Program-made: the position numbers and the translations under genes | Assembly: GCA_039029355.1 (NCBI GenBank) | Contig: JBCCGI010000083.1 | Coordinates: 1 to 37,873 of the forward strand | DNA length: 37,873 bases | Source: JBCCGI01 sp039029355 | GTDB taxonomy: Bacteria; Planctomycetota; UBA1135; GCA-002686595 | Direction: 5' to 3' | Notes under the pieces: generated by a model | What the model was told of the DNA's origin: nothing | Seen by the model: only the letters and a program-made list of their open reading frames with translations | Database searches by the model: none | Shown: one piece after another, positions 1 through 7,675 of the stretch | Layout: every line of letters begins with the position of its first letter | Position numbering within the stretch: position 1 is the stretch's first letter

Positions 1-2
1 CG

Positions 3-512
3 CTGCTGGTCACCGCGCACCGCGCGCACGACCTGCTGACCGCGATCCGCGTGGCCCAGGAGTTCGACATCGAGCTGATCCTGGACGGCGCGGCCGAGGC
101 CTACCTCGTGCTGGACCAGATCATGGCCGCCGGGGTGCCGGTGATCCTGCACGCGACCATGAAGCGGCCCGCGGGCGAGGCCGAGAACCTCGGGCTCGAG
201 ACCGCGGCGAAGCTCCACCAGGCCGAGATCCCCTTCGCGCTCCAGTCGGGCTACGAGGGCTACGTGCCGAAGACGCGCGTGGTGCTGTTCGAGGCCGCGA
301 TCGCCGCCGCCAACGGGCTCGGCTTCGACCCGGCGCTGCGCTCGATCACCATCGACGCGGCCCGCATCCTGGGCATCGACGACCGCGTTGGGTCGATCGA
401 AGTCGGCAAGGACGGCGACCTCGCGCTCTTCGAGGGCGATCCCTTCGAGTACACGACCCGATGTGTCGGAGTTGTCATCGAGGGTCGAATAGCCAGCGCC
501 GAGCGCCGCTAG
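3..512 (+). CDS. Amidohydrolase family protein, C-terminal part (5' truncated)
   Basis: The reading frame is open from the left edge, so only about the last 169 residues are present. They look like the C-terminal half of a metal-dependent amidohydrolase of the imidazolonepropionase-like group: a run matching the last barrel strands (VTAHRAHDLLTAIRVAQEF, then a DGAAEAY segment), a late helix with AARILGIDDRVGSIEVGKDGD, and the closing beta-sandwich strand DLALFEGDPFEY with VVIEGRI. The VGSIEVGKDGDLAL pattern is the family signature for the return to the composite beta domain. Most metal ligands lie upstream of the window, so activity and substrate cannot be judged. In-frame GTG/ATG codons near 51 are internal, not starts. 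The next gene follows after 177 bp on the same strand and is unrelated in function. Confidence 0.75.
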   Translation: MLVTAHRAHDLLTAIRVAQEFDIELILDGAAEAYLVLDQIMAAGVPVILHATMKRPAGEAENLGLETAAKLHQAEIPFALQSGYEGYVPKTRVVLFEAAIAAANGLGFDPALRSITIDAARILGIDDRVGSIEVGKDGDLALFEGDPFEYTTRCVGVVIEGRIASAERR

Positions 513-689
513 CCCGCAGATCCGAAGTTTGTCGCATTTGGCCCGCGGCGCACTCCGGCGCGGAAGGGGGGAAACGCGTACCCCGAATCCCTAGACTGCC
601 GCGCCAGCCGGCGGAGCGTCCCCCATCCGCTCGAGCTCGGTTCGACCCCCGGGTCCCTATCGACCCGGTCAACCCCGGAGACTCCCCGC

Positions 690-1538
690 ATGTCGATGCT
701 ACCGCTCCTGGTGTCGCTGCTCCCCAGCGCCGACGCCACCGCAGCCCACCCGTATCCGCTCAACACGACGTTCTCGCTGCAGGACGCCGAGGCCGAGGCC
801 CCCGCCGAAGAGGCCGAGGAGAACCCGGGGTGGACCGGATCGGCCAGCGCCGGCGCGACCCTGACGCGCGGCAACTCCGAGACGCTCAACATCGGCCTGA
901 CCTTCGATGCGGAGAAGCGGACCGACGAGGATCGCTGGACCTTCGGGTCGTGGTTCACGCTGTCGGAGCAAACGGTGAAGACGGTCGACGAGACCGTCCC
1001 GGAAGTGAACTTCAACGACGAGACGACCGCCAAGGACTACGGCGCCCGTCTGCAGTACGACCGCTTCGTCAACGAAGAGCTCTACTGGTACGCCAACGCG
1101 GGCTTTGAGAAGGACGAGATCGCCCAGCTCCAAGTGCGTGCACGCGGCGGCTTCGGCGCGGGCTATCAGTTCCGCGACGACGAAGACTTCACGCTGAACG
1201 GCGAAGCCGGTCTCACCTACATCCACGAGGATCTGGAGGGCGCCTCGCCGAACGACTACGTCGCTCTGCGCCTCGCGTACAACCTCTGGAAGCAGCTCAC
1301 CGAGACCACGCAGCTCACCCAGAGCGCCGAGCTCTTCCCGAGCCTCAAGGACTCCGAGGACTGGAACGCCACGCTCGACACCGCGATCGACGTGACCATC
1401 TCGGCCAGCATGTTCCTGCGCGTCCAGCACGTGCTCGAGTACGACAACACGGTCGCGCGTGGTCTGCCCATCGGTATCGGCGACGGCGCGAAGAAGGCCG
1501 ATCACCGCATCATGACCACCCTGGGCTGGACCTTCTAG
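690..1538 (+). CDS. DUF481 family outer-membrane beta-barrel protein
   Basis: A 282-residue exported protein. A short signal sequence (about residues 1-19, hydrophobic MLPLLVSLLPSA) is followed by an acidic linker rich in Glu and Ala, then a DUF481 domain: GWTGSASAGATLTRGNSET is the typical first strand of this YdiY-like family. The rest alternates hydrophobic and polar residues with Tyr/Trp/Phe, as in a barrel, and it ends in Trp-Thr-Phe, the terminal aromatic expected of Bam-assembled outer-membrane proteins. A GGAG sequence lies about 8 nt before the ATG. DUF481 proteins are outer-membrane proteins of poorly known function, some induced by acid or salt stress. The gene ends only 29 bp before the MscS-type channel gene, so the two may be co-transcribed; a shared osmotic or envelope role is inference. 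Confidence 0.8.
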   Translation: MSMLPLLVSLLPSADATAAHPYPLNTTFSLQDAEAEAPAEEAEENPGWTGSASAGATLTRGNSETLNIGLTFDAEKRTDEDRWTFGSWFTLSEQTVKTVDETVPEVNFNDETTAKDYGARLQYDRFVNEELYWYANAGFEKDEIAQLQVRARGGFGAGYQFRDDEDFTLNGEAGLTYIHEDLEGASPNDYVALRLAYNLWKQLTETTQLTQSAELFPSLKDSEDWNATLDTAIDVTISASMFLRVQHVLEYDNTVARGLPIGIGDGAKKADHRIMTTLGWTF

Positions 1539-1567
1539 TTCCCCCACCAACCCCCAAGAGAACAGCG

Positions 1568-2470
1568 ATGCTTTCCTTCCTTCAAGACCCCGAGGGTGAG
1601 CCCGAAGCGGCCGATTCCGGCGAGCCGATGTCCGTCGGCGAGGCCGCGGACAAGACCCAGGAGTACGTCGAGTACGCCATCGAGCTGGCCAAGGATTGGG
1701 CGCCCAACATCGTGGCCGCGCTCCTCGTCTACATCATCGGCAAGTGGGTCGCCAAGTTCATCACGGGCTTGGTCCGCAAGCTGATGAGGGCGCGCAAGAT
1801 CGACGAGACGCTCACGGGCTTCCTGTGCAACCTCGTCTACTTCGCACTGCTGACGATGGTCATCGTGTCGGCCCTCGGCCGGCTCGGCGTGAACACGACC
1901 TCGTTCGTCGCCATCATGGGCGCCGCGACCCTGGCCTTGGGCTTCGCGCTGCAGAACACCCTCGGCGACATCGCCTCGGGCGTGATGCTGATCCTGTTCC
2001 GCCCCTTCAAGGTCGGCGACTTCGTCGAGACCGGCGGCGGCACCGGCGTGGTCGAGGAGATCGGCATCTTCGTCACGACGATGCGCACCGGCGACAACAA
2101 GACCATCATCATCCCGAACAGCGGGATCACCGGCGGCTCGATCACCAACTACTCCAAGAAGGACACGCGCCGCGTCGACCTGGTCTTCGGCATCGGCTAC
2201 GACGACGACATCAAGCTGGCCAAGGACACGCTGGAGGAGCTCTGCAAGGCCGACTCCCGCATCCTCGACGACCCCGGCACCACCATCGCGGTGTCCGAGC
2301 TGGCCGACAGCAGCGTCAACTTCGTCTGCCGCCCGTGGGTGAAGAGCGAGGACTACTGGGGCGTCTTCTTCGACCTGACCGAGAAGGTGAAGCTCGAGTT
2401 CGACGCCAAGGGCCTCAGCATCCCCTACCCGCAGCGCGACCTGCACCTCTACCAAGAGAAGAGCGCCTAG
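1568..2470 (+). CDS. Small-conductance mechanosensitive channel, MscS family
   Basis: At 300 residues this is the size of the minimal MscS channel (286 residues in E. coli). An acidic N-terminus precedes three membrane segments (about 44-65, 82-104 and the pore helix about 112-140). The pore helix has the family's Gly/Ala-rich packing pattern (FVAIMGAATLALGFALQNT), followed by the DIASGVMLI stretch and the beta domain entry FRPFKVGDFVE. The soluble beta and alpha/beta parts follow, with the conserved IIIPNS element. MscS channels open under membrane tension and release osmolytes during hypo-osmotic shock. An AAGAGAA sequence precedes the ATG by about 5 nt. A strong hairpin at 2528-2557 closes the transcription unit. 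Family assignment is secure; the mechanosensitive function follows from the family. Confidence 0.93.
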   Translation: MLSFLQDPEGEPEAADSGEPMSVGEAADKTQEYVEYAIELAKDWAPNIVAALLVYIIGKWVAKFITGLVRKLMRARKIDETLTGFLCNLVYFALLTMVIVSALGRLGVNTTSFVAIMGAATLALGFALQNTLGDIASGVMLILFRPFKVGDFVETGGGTGVVEEIGIFVTTMRTGDNKTIIIPNSGITGGSITNYSKKDTRRVDLVFGIGYDDDIKLAKDTLEELCKADSRILDDPGTTIAVSELADSSVNFVCRPWVKSEDYWGVFFDLTEKVKLEFDAKGLSIPYPQRDLHLYQEKSA

Positions 2471-2527
2471 CGCGCCGTCCCTCCGGGCCCCGTCTCCGCA
2501 CCGCGGAGGCGGGCGCCAGAAAGCAGA

Positions 2528-2557
2528 AAGGGCCGGCGCTTGTAGGCGCTGGCCCTT
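2528..2557 (+). terminator. Intrinsic-terminator-like hairpin after the MscS gene
   Basis: Arms 2528-2540 and 2544-2557 (AAGGGCCGGCGCT and AGGCGCTGGCCCTT) pair almost completely around a TGT loop. The 3' arm ends in CTTCCCTATT rather than a clean T tract, so termination may be leaky. It is the first of four consecutive stem-loops before the response-regulator gene. Confidence 0.7.
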
Positions 2558-2563
2558 CCCTAT

Positions 2564-2705
2564 TGGCTTCAACAAGCCACGGATCTAGAGGCGACCTCCC
2601 ACAGTCGCCTCCGGCAAAGAATCACCAACGGATTCTCCCCCGGCGTAGCTGGGAAAAGGGTGACACTTCAGTTAGGCTGGAGCTCGTCGCCGGTTTGGAC
2701 TGAAG
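2564..2705 (+). promoter_or_regulatory. Structured leader with three stem-loops and a possible pseudoknot before the response regulator
   Basis: After the terminator hairpin come three perfect small stem-loops: TGGCTT/AAGCCA (2564-2579), GAGGCGAC/GTCGCCTC (2588-2611) and AGAATC/GATTCT (2618-2636), spaced 6-8 nt apart. Next, CCGGCG at 2640-2645 pairs with CGCCGG at 2688-2693, supported by AGCT at 2647-2650 with AGCT at 2681-2684. The loop of this stem contains CTTCAGT (2666-2672), a perfect complement of ACTGAAG at 2699-2705, just upstream of the ATG at 2714. That makes an H-type pseudoknot possible which would cover the ribosome-binding region. The pairings are seen directly; a regulatory role is inference. 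It matches no riboswitch class that I recognise. Confidence 0.35.
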
Positions 2706-2713
2706 AACAGCTT

Positions 2714-3400
2714 ATGCGCGTGCTCCTCGTCGAGGACGACCCCGACTTCCGGCTCGTGGCGTCCCATGCTCTCGAGCGTGCCGGTATCGAAACCGTCGCC
2801 TCGGAGACTGCAGAAGACGGCCTCCGCCAACTGGCGGCCGCCGAACCCGGAACCTTTGACTGCATCCTCCTGGACGTCGTCATGCCAGGCGCGTCCGGCT
2901 GGGACGTCCTTCTCGAAGTGCGCGAGAAGGGCGACGAGATCCCAGTCATCTTCGTGACCGGCCGCGAGTCGCTCGAAGAGCGCGTGCGCGGGCTGCGCAT
3001 GGGCGCCGACGACTACCTGGTCAAGCCGGTCGAGTTCGAGGAGCTGGTGGCACGCATCGAGGCCGTCCTCCGCCGCCGCCGCGAGCTGGCCGACATCACC
3101 TTCGGCGACCTGCGGCTGGAGCTCACGCGGCGCAAGGTCACACGCTCGCAGAAGCGCGTCGACCTCAGCCCGCGGGAGTACGACCTGCTGCTCGCGCTCG
3201 CGCGCGGAGCGGGCGAGGTCGTCTCGCGCGAGACGCTGCTCCGCGACGTGTGGGACCTGCCCTTCGACCCCGGCACCAACGTGCTGGACGTGCACATCGG
3301 GCGCCTGCGCAAGAAGCTCGACGTGCACGGCCCACCCCTCATCCAGACCGTGCGCGGCGAGGGCTACAAGCTCGTCCGGCACCAGACGGCGCAGAGCTGA
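2714..3400 (+). CDS. OmpR/PhoB-type response regulator
   Basis: A 228-residue DNA-binding response regulator. The receiver domain (about 1-118) has the acidic pair Asp8/Asp9, the phosphoacceptor Asp54 in CILLDVVMPG, Thr82 and Lys104 in LVKP. The C-terminal winged helix (about 125-222) has the family pattern SPREYDLLLALA, SRETLLRDVW, NVLDVHIGRLRKKL and VRGEGYKL. The start chosen is the ATG directly before RVLLVEDD, where receiver domains begin; an upstream in-frame GTG at 2660 would add 18 unconserved residues and lies inside the proposed leader structure. It heads a tight cluster with an HPt protein, a single receiver and a histidine kinase, and is the only member with an output domain, so it is probably the terminal phosphoacceptor that controls transcription. 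Confidence 0.92.
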   Translation: MRVLLVEDDPDFRLVASHALERAGIETVASETAEDGLRQLAAAEPGTFDCILLDVVMPGASGWDVLLEVREKGDEIPVIFVTGRESLEERVRGLRMGADDYLVKPVEFEELVARIEAVLRRRRELADITFGDLRLELTRRKVTRSQKRVDLSPREYDLLLALARGAGEVVSRETLLRDVWDLPFDPGTNVLDVHIGRLRKKLDVHGPPLIQTVRGEGYKLVRHQTAQS

Positions 3401-3420
3401 CGGCCCGGACGCCGGAGCGC

Positions 3421-3798
3421 ATGGCGTCGAGCTCGGGAGACCGGTCCGGAGGAGCAGGGCTCGATGCCGCGGCCCTCGACAACCTGAGACGCCAGGGCGG
3501 CGACGAGCTGCTCGGCCAGCTCTTGGCCTCGTTCCACGCGCGCACGCCCGAGCGCCTCGCCGGAGCGCGTCGCGCGCTCGCCGCGGACGACCGCGACGAG
3601 GCGCTGCGGCTGATCCACTCGCTCAAGTCGAGCGCGGCGCTCGTCGGCGCCGGGGCGATCCGCTCGCTCGCGCGCCAGGCCGAGGAGCAGGCACGCGCCG
3701 GCACCCCCGAGCTCGGCTCCGCCCTCGACCGCATCGAACGGGAGTTCGCGCAGCTGCTCCCCGACCTCACACGCCGCCTCGAGGGCACGCCGCGATGA
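3421..3798 (+). CDS. HPt (histidine phosphotransfer) domain protein
   Basis: A 125-residue protein consisting of a single HPt four-helix domain after a short Ser/Gly-rich start. The phosphorylatable histidine is His66 in RLIHSLKSSAALVGA, which matches the HPt consensus (H-x-L-K-G/S-S-A-x-x-x-G-A). The flanking helices contain LLASFHARTPERLAGARRAL and IRSLARQAEEQARAG. HPt proteins relay phosphoryl groups between receiver domains. The gene starts 20 bp after the response regulator and its stop overlaps the start of the next receiver gene (ATGA at 3795-3798), which suggests translational coupling. Its position between two receivers and next to a kinase without a receiver fits a His-Asp-His-Asp relay; the direction of transfer is inferred. 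Confidence 0.88.
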   Translation: MASSSGDRSGGAGLDAAALDNLRRQGGDELLGQLLASFHARTPERLAGARRALAADDRDEALRLIHSLKSSAALVGAGAIRSLARQAEEQARAGTPELGSALDRIEREFAQLLPDLTRRLEGTPR

Positions 3799-4187
3799 CC
3801 CGCCGGCCGCGCATCGCGATGATCGAGGACAACGAGGACAACCGGCTCCTCGGACGCGCGCTGCTCGAGGACCGCTACGACGTAATCGAGTTCGCCACCG
3901 GTCCCGACGGCCTGAGCGGCATCCTGGCCGAGCCTCCGGATCTGGTGCTGCTGGACATCTCGCTGCCGGGCATGGACGGGCGCGAGGTGCTCGACCACCT
4001 GCGCGCCGACCCGCGCAGCGCGACGCTGCCGGTAGTGGCGCTCACCGCCCACGCCATGGCCGGCGACCGCGAGCACCTGCTGAAGCTCGGCTTCGATGCC
4101 TACGTCTCCAAGCCGATCGTGGACGAGCAGGACCTCCTGAAGACGATCGAGCGCCTCCTGCCCGGCCGCGAGGGAGGCCTCGCTTGA
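3795..4187 (+). CDS. Single-domain response regulator (CheY-like receiver)
   Basis: A 130-residue stand-alone receiver domain with no output domain. Key residues are the acidic pocket Glu11/Asp12, the phosphoacceptor Asp54 in LVLLDISLPGMDG, the Thr in VVALTAHAM and the Lys in YVSKPI. The LTAHAM and SKP elements are typical of receivers found in hybrid kinases and multi-step relays. The gene overlaps the HPt gene upstream by four bases and the kinase gene downstream by four (TTGA at 4184-4187). It most likely replaces the receiver that a hybrid kinase would carry, taking phosphate from the kinase and passing it to the HPt protein. Confidence 0.9.
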   Translation: MTRRPRIAMIEDNEDNRLLGRALLEDRYDVIEFATGPDGLSGILAEPPDLVLLDISLPGMDGREVLDHLRADPRSATLPVVALTAHAMAGDREHLLKLGFDAYVSKPIVDEQDLLKTIERLLPGREGGLA

Positions 4188-5716
4188 GCGGCCCCTGGCG
4201 CTCGGCCGGAACCACCGCCGCCGTGCTGCGCTGGGCGCGGCGCGAGCTGGGCGCCGACGCCGCCGCCTTCATCCCGCTCGGCCCGCGCCTCGCGGTCATC
4301 GTCGACAACCTCAGCGTGCGCAAGGGCTCCGAGCTCCTGCAGCCCGACGTCCGCGCGCGCCTGCACTCGGGCGAGGTCGTCTCGCGCTGCCCCGCCACGG
4401 ACGAGGGCGACCCGCTCGCCGCCTGCGGCTTCCGCGCCTGGCGCTTTCAGCCGGTCGTCCCCACCGAGGGCGCGCCGATCGGGGCGGTCGGCGTGCTCTT
4501 CGCCGACGAGCGCCAGCTCTCCGAACGCGAGGGCGACGACCTGGCCGAGCTGGCCGGCCTCCTCGCCCACGCGCTCACCACCGAGGCCCGCCTGCAGGAG
4601 GAGCTGGAGTTCTCGCAGTTCTTCTCGCTCTCGCTCGACCTCCTGTGCATCGCGGACTTCGACGGCTACTTCAAGCTCCTGAACCGCTCCTGGCAGGACA
4701 CCCTCGGCTACAGCCTCGAGGAGCTCTACGCGCGCCCCTTCGTCGACTTCGTCCACCCCAAGGACCGCCAGGCGACCGCGCGCGAGGCCAAGGCCATCAG
4801 CCTCGGCATGAACACGGTGCAGTTCCAGAACCGCTACCGCTGCAAGGACGGCACCTACCGCATCCTGCAGTGGAAGGCGGCCGCATCGGTCGAGCGCAAG
4901 CGCATCTACGCCGTGGCCCGCGACGTCACCCAGCAGAAGCGCTTCGAGACCGAGCTGGCCCGCAGCAAGGAGGCCGCCGAAGCGGCGAACCACGCCAAGA
5001 GCGTGTTCCTCGCGACGATGAGCCACGAGCTGCGCACGCCGCTCAACTCGGTCATCGGCTTCTCGAACCTGCTGCTCAAGAACAAGCGCGGCCACCTCGC
5101 GGACGAGGAGCTGACCTACCTCGAGCGCATCCTGTCGAACGGACGCAACCTGCTGGACCTGATCGACTCGATCCTCGACCTCTCGCGCATCGAAGCCGGC
5201 GGAGCCGACCTCGTGCTGGAGCCCGTCGACGTGACCCGCCTCGCGCGCGAGTCGGTCGCCAGCCTGCAGTTCCAGGCCGCCGGTCGCTCGGTGTCGCTGG
5301 TCGTCGACACCCCGCCGGGCGAGCTCTTCGTCGAGAGCAACGAGCTGCGCCTGCGTCAGATCTTCCTCAACCTGCTGACCAACGGCCTGAAGTTCACCGA
5401 ACGCGGCTCGGTCACCCTGCGCGTCGTCCCCACCGTAGGCGGCGGCGGCGTGCACGCGGTGGAGATCACCGACACCGGCCCCGGCATCCCGGCCGACCGC
5501 CTCGACTCGATCTTCGAGCCCTTCCTGCAGCTCGACAGCACCGCATCCCGCCGCCACGGAGGAACCGGGCTGGGGCTGACGATCTGCCGCTCGATCGCGG
5601 AAGCGCTCGGCCTGCGGCTCGAGGTGGAGAGCACCGTGGGGCGCGGGACGCGCTTCCGGCTGCTGTTTGGCGAGGCGGGCTCCGCCCGCAACCGCTCCGC
5701 CCGCCCCCCCGCCTGA
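4184..5716 (+). CDS. GAF-PAS sensor histidine kinase
   Basis: A 510-residue kinase without obvious membrane segments, so probably cytoplasmic. In order: a GAF-like domain (about 10-130, with PVVPTEGAPIGAVGVLFADE), a PAS domain (about 148-265, with DLLCIADFDGYFKLLNRSW and a PAC end RDVTQQKRFE), a dimerisation/phosphoacceptor domain with His281 in MSHELRTPLNSVIGF, and a HATPase domain (about 385-500) with N box IFLNLLTNGLKFTE, G1 DTGPGIP, F box FEPF and G2 GGTGLGL. All catalytic motifs are intact. The start is TTG at 4184, overlapping the upstream stop; it is the only start that covers the full GAF domain. It lacks a receiver, which fits the separate receiver and HPt genes just upstream. The signal sensed is unknown. 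Confidence 0.9.
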   Translation: MSGPWRSAGTTAAVLRWARRELGADAAAFIPLGPRLAVIVDNLSVRKGSELLQPDVRARLHSGEVVSRCPATDEGDPLAACGFRAWRFQPVVPTEGAPIGAVGVLFADERQLSEREGDDLAELAGLLAHALTTEARLQEELEFSQFFSLSLDLLCIADFDGYFKLLNRSWQDTLGYSLEELYARPFVDFVHPKDRQATAREAKAISLGMNTVQFQNRYRCKDGTYRILQWKAAASVERKRIYAVARDVTQQKRFETELARSKEAAEAANHAKSVFLATMSHELRTPLNSVIGFSNLLLKNKRGHLADEELTYLERILSNGRNLLDLIDSILDLSRIEAGGADLVLEPVDVTRLARESVASLQFQAAGRSVSLVVDTPPGELFVESNELRLRQIFLNLLTNGLKFTERGSVTLRVVPTVGGGGVHAVEITDTGPGIPADRLDSIFEPFLQLDSTASRRHGGTGLGLTICRSIAEALGLRLEVESTVGRGTRFRLLFGEAGSARNRSARPPA

Positions 5717-6157
5717 GGGCACCGGCTCGGCTCCGTGTCGCACGGGATCTGAGCAGGGCTTCGGGCCCGCCCCGGCTGGGGAGCTGTAGCTCGGGGGGTG
5801 CGGCAGCAGGCGCTCCGACGCGGGCACCACGCCAAGAGGGCCCCCCGGAGCGTCTCAACCGGCCTCTCCAGGCGCTCCCAACCGCCCGGCGGCGCGACCC
5901 CAGCCGGTTCCGAGAGGGAAAAAGGTGAAGTTTCGACAGGTTTCGCGGATAGAGCAGGGCGGAGAACGTCGTCGAACGTTCTAGGCAGAAGAGAGAGGCG
6001 TCGACGACGCGGAAAAAGGCAGCACCGCCACACCAAGGAACCGGATTCCGGTGGCGTTCTGCCGATGAGAGCGAAGAGAGGCGACCCGCGCGGGTCCCTT
6101 TGGGCAGAAACGGATGGCAACCGAGAGGGGGTTAGCGCCCCTAGGTGGGAGGATTGC
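5717..6157 (+). other. Intergenic region of 441 bp with several inverted repeats
   Basis: I see no gene here. An open frame runs through part of it, but the encoded Arg-rich sequence looks like GC-rich non-coding DNA. It holds a perfect 7-bp inverted repeat AGAACGT/ACGTTCT (5963-5982), a 14-bp palindrome GACCCGCGCGGGTC (6083-6096), an ACCGG/CCGGT repeat near 6040, and GGGAAAAAGGTGA at 5916-5928, which resembles a motif in the leader before the response regulator. The end of the region, GGGAGG at about 6147-6152, is the ribosome-binding site of the next gene. Promoter elements are probably here but I cannot place them. Confidence 0.4.
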
Positions 6158-7297
6158 ATGCGCAACCAACCGAACCGAAACCTGCGCGCCGCGGTGGCGG
6201 TCGCGCTGGCCGCGGTGGCTTGGCAGAGCCCCGCGGCGGCCCTGGGCAAGGGCGACACCGAACTGGAGTGGAAGGGCAAGACGACAGCCCTCGACGAGCT
6301 CCCCGAAGCGCTCGAAGGCGACGCGCGCACCGCGCTCGCCGAGTGGGGCCCGTGGGCGGAGGAGCGCGGCTATTCCCTCGCGCTGAGCGACGACCAACGC
6401 GTCCTCTTCCTGCACGAGCTGAAGGGCCGCACCCTGAAGAAGCGGCTGGCGACGATCGAGGACACGCTCGCCTTCGCCGACCGGCTGCTTCCGCTCCCGC
6501 CGCGGGACGAGGCGCGCCCGCGCCCGGCCTCGGCGGGCTCCTGGTCCTGGTCGAACGACGGACCTCCCCTGGAGAGCGGGACGATCGTGCTCTTCCAGAC
6601 GCGCGCCCAGGCCGACACCAGCGCGGTGTTGGATTCGGCGGTGCGCGAGCACCCCTACCTCGCGAGCTTCGCCGCGGGGGCGCGCGGCCTCCCGGGCTTC
6701 CTGCTGCAGCGGCCGCTGTGCGCGGCGTGGACCAACGGCGGTCCCGGGCAGGAGGAGTGGAGCGCCGAGAACGAGCTGATCCACCGCCTGTCGCAGCTCT
6801 TGATGCTGCGCCGCTTCGGGCCGCAGCCCGGGTGGATCTCGATGGGCTTCGGCTGGTTTGCCGAGAGCGAGCTCGCCGACTCGATCTACTGCTTCCCCTA
6901 CCGCGAGGGCTTCGTGTTCGCGACCGAGCACGACGGCTGGGACACCGAGCTCAAGCGCACCTTCAAGAAGCGCGACGAGGTGCCCTTCGACGAGCTCGCC
7001 GGCTGGGTCCGCGGCACCTACGACCCCGAGGCCGCCCAGCTCGCCTGGGGCCTGGTGCGCTTCCTCGCGGAACATCGCCCCGAAGCGCTGTCGCCGAGCC
7101 TCGAGCAGCTGCGGCAGCTGCGCGACGAGAAGGGCATCGTGCGCCACGGCGACGGTACCTGGGAGCGCGTCCCGAACTTCCAGGTCTCGGCCGAGGACCA
7201 GCGCGCCGTGTTCGAAAGCCAGGCGGGCGACGACGTGTTCCCCGAGCTCCTGCGCTTCTTCCAGAAGGGCAAGGGCTACCGGCCGCCGAAGCGCTAG
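6158..7297 (+). CDS. Secreted protein of unknown function with a zincin-like motif
   Basis: A 379-residue exported protein. The start at 6158 is supported by GGGAGG 6 nt upstream and by the signal peptide it creates (about 1-30: RNQPNRN, then AAVAVALAAVAW, with AAALG near the cleavage site). No domain is certain. The region NELIHRLSQLLMLRRF (from Asn205), followed by PGWISMGFGWFAESELAD, has the layout of gluzincin proteins found in planctomycetes: a metal-binding helix, then a Trp, then a helix with a Glu. The first position of the expected HExxH is Asn, so the helix reads N-E-L-I-H (205-209). It may be an inactive or divergent metallopeptidase relative; this is a guess from pattern. The gene is convergent with the phospholipase D family gene. 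Confidence 0.7.
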   Translation: MRNQPNRNLRAAVAVALAAVAWQSPAAALGKGDTELEWKGKTTALDELPEALEGDARTALAEWGPWAEERGYSLALSDDQRVLFLHELKGRTLKKRLATIEDTLAFADRLLPLPPRDEARPRPASAGSWSWSNDGPPLESGTIVLFQTRAQADTSAVLDSAVREHPYLASFAAGARGLPGFLLQRPLCAAWTNGGPGQEEWSAENELIHRLSQLLMLRRFGPQPGWISMGFGWFAESELADSIYCFPYREGFVFATEHDGWDTELKRTFKKRDEVPFDELAGWVRGTYDPEAAQLAWGLVRFLAEHRPEALSPSLEQLRQLRDEKGIVRHGDGTWERVPNFQVSAEDQRAVFESQAGDDVFPELLRFFQKGKGYRPPKR

Positions 7298-7353
7298 CCC
7301 GGGGACGCCGCGATCGCCCCCGGCGAGCGCCGGCTCCGCGGAGGCCCGGGCAA

Positions 7354-7390
7354 GGGTCATCGAGGACGGCGGCGCTCGCACCGTACGGGC
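7354..7390. repeat. Direct repeat, copy 1
   Basis: First copy of the 37-bp imperfect direct repeat, with core TCGAGGACGGCGG. It differs from copy 2 at six positions by eye. Confidence 0.5.
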
Positions 7391-7536
7391 CGTGAGCCAC
7401 GGCCAGGGCGATCCCGGCCGCAGGCCGGTGGACATTCGGGCCAGTCCCACGTCCTCACAAGACTGCGAGGCCGATTGGGTTAGGTCGTTTCGTTGGTGGT
7501 GCTTTGCGGTCGCCGACGCCGGAGGAGACCCGGAAC

Positions 7537-7573
7537 GGGTCGTCGAGGACGGCGGTGGGCGCAGCGTGCGGGC
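7537..7573. repeat. Direct repeat, copy 2
   Basis: Second copy, 183 bp after the first, same orientation. Confidence 0.5.
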
Positions 7574-7675
7574 ACGGAACGACGTGGACCAATCGGGCCG
7601 GGAGCCTGAGGACTTGGGGCTAGATGGCGTAGAGGGGCGCCCGCGGGTCGCTCTCGCAGGGCCGCCGAGGGTGCG

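Larger units (their letters stand above)
7298..7675. other. Convergent intergenic region with an imperfect direct repeat
   Basis: This 378-bp stretch separates two converging genes. No coding sequence or terminator with a T tract is evident. A 37-bp segment at 7354-7390 recurs at 7537-7573 with 31 of 37 identical positions; both copies contain TCGAGGACGGCGG. The similarity fades gradually on both sides. The spacing of 183 bp is a multiple of three, which could be chance or a trace of degenerate coding sequence. Confidence 0.5.

Noticed and set aside
2660..2713. Upstream GTG start for the response regulator
   Set aside because: Receiver domains begin directly at RVLLVEDD; the added residues are not conserved in kind and overlap the structured leader.
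5908..5950. Cobalamin-type riboswitch from the GGGAAAAAGGTGAAG sequence
   Set aside because: The start resembles the B12 box region, but the following conserved segments and the pairing partners are missing.
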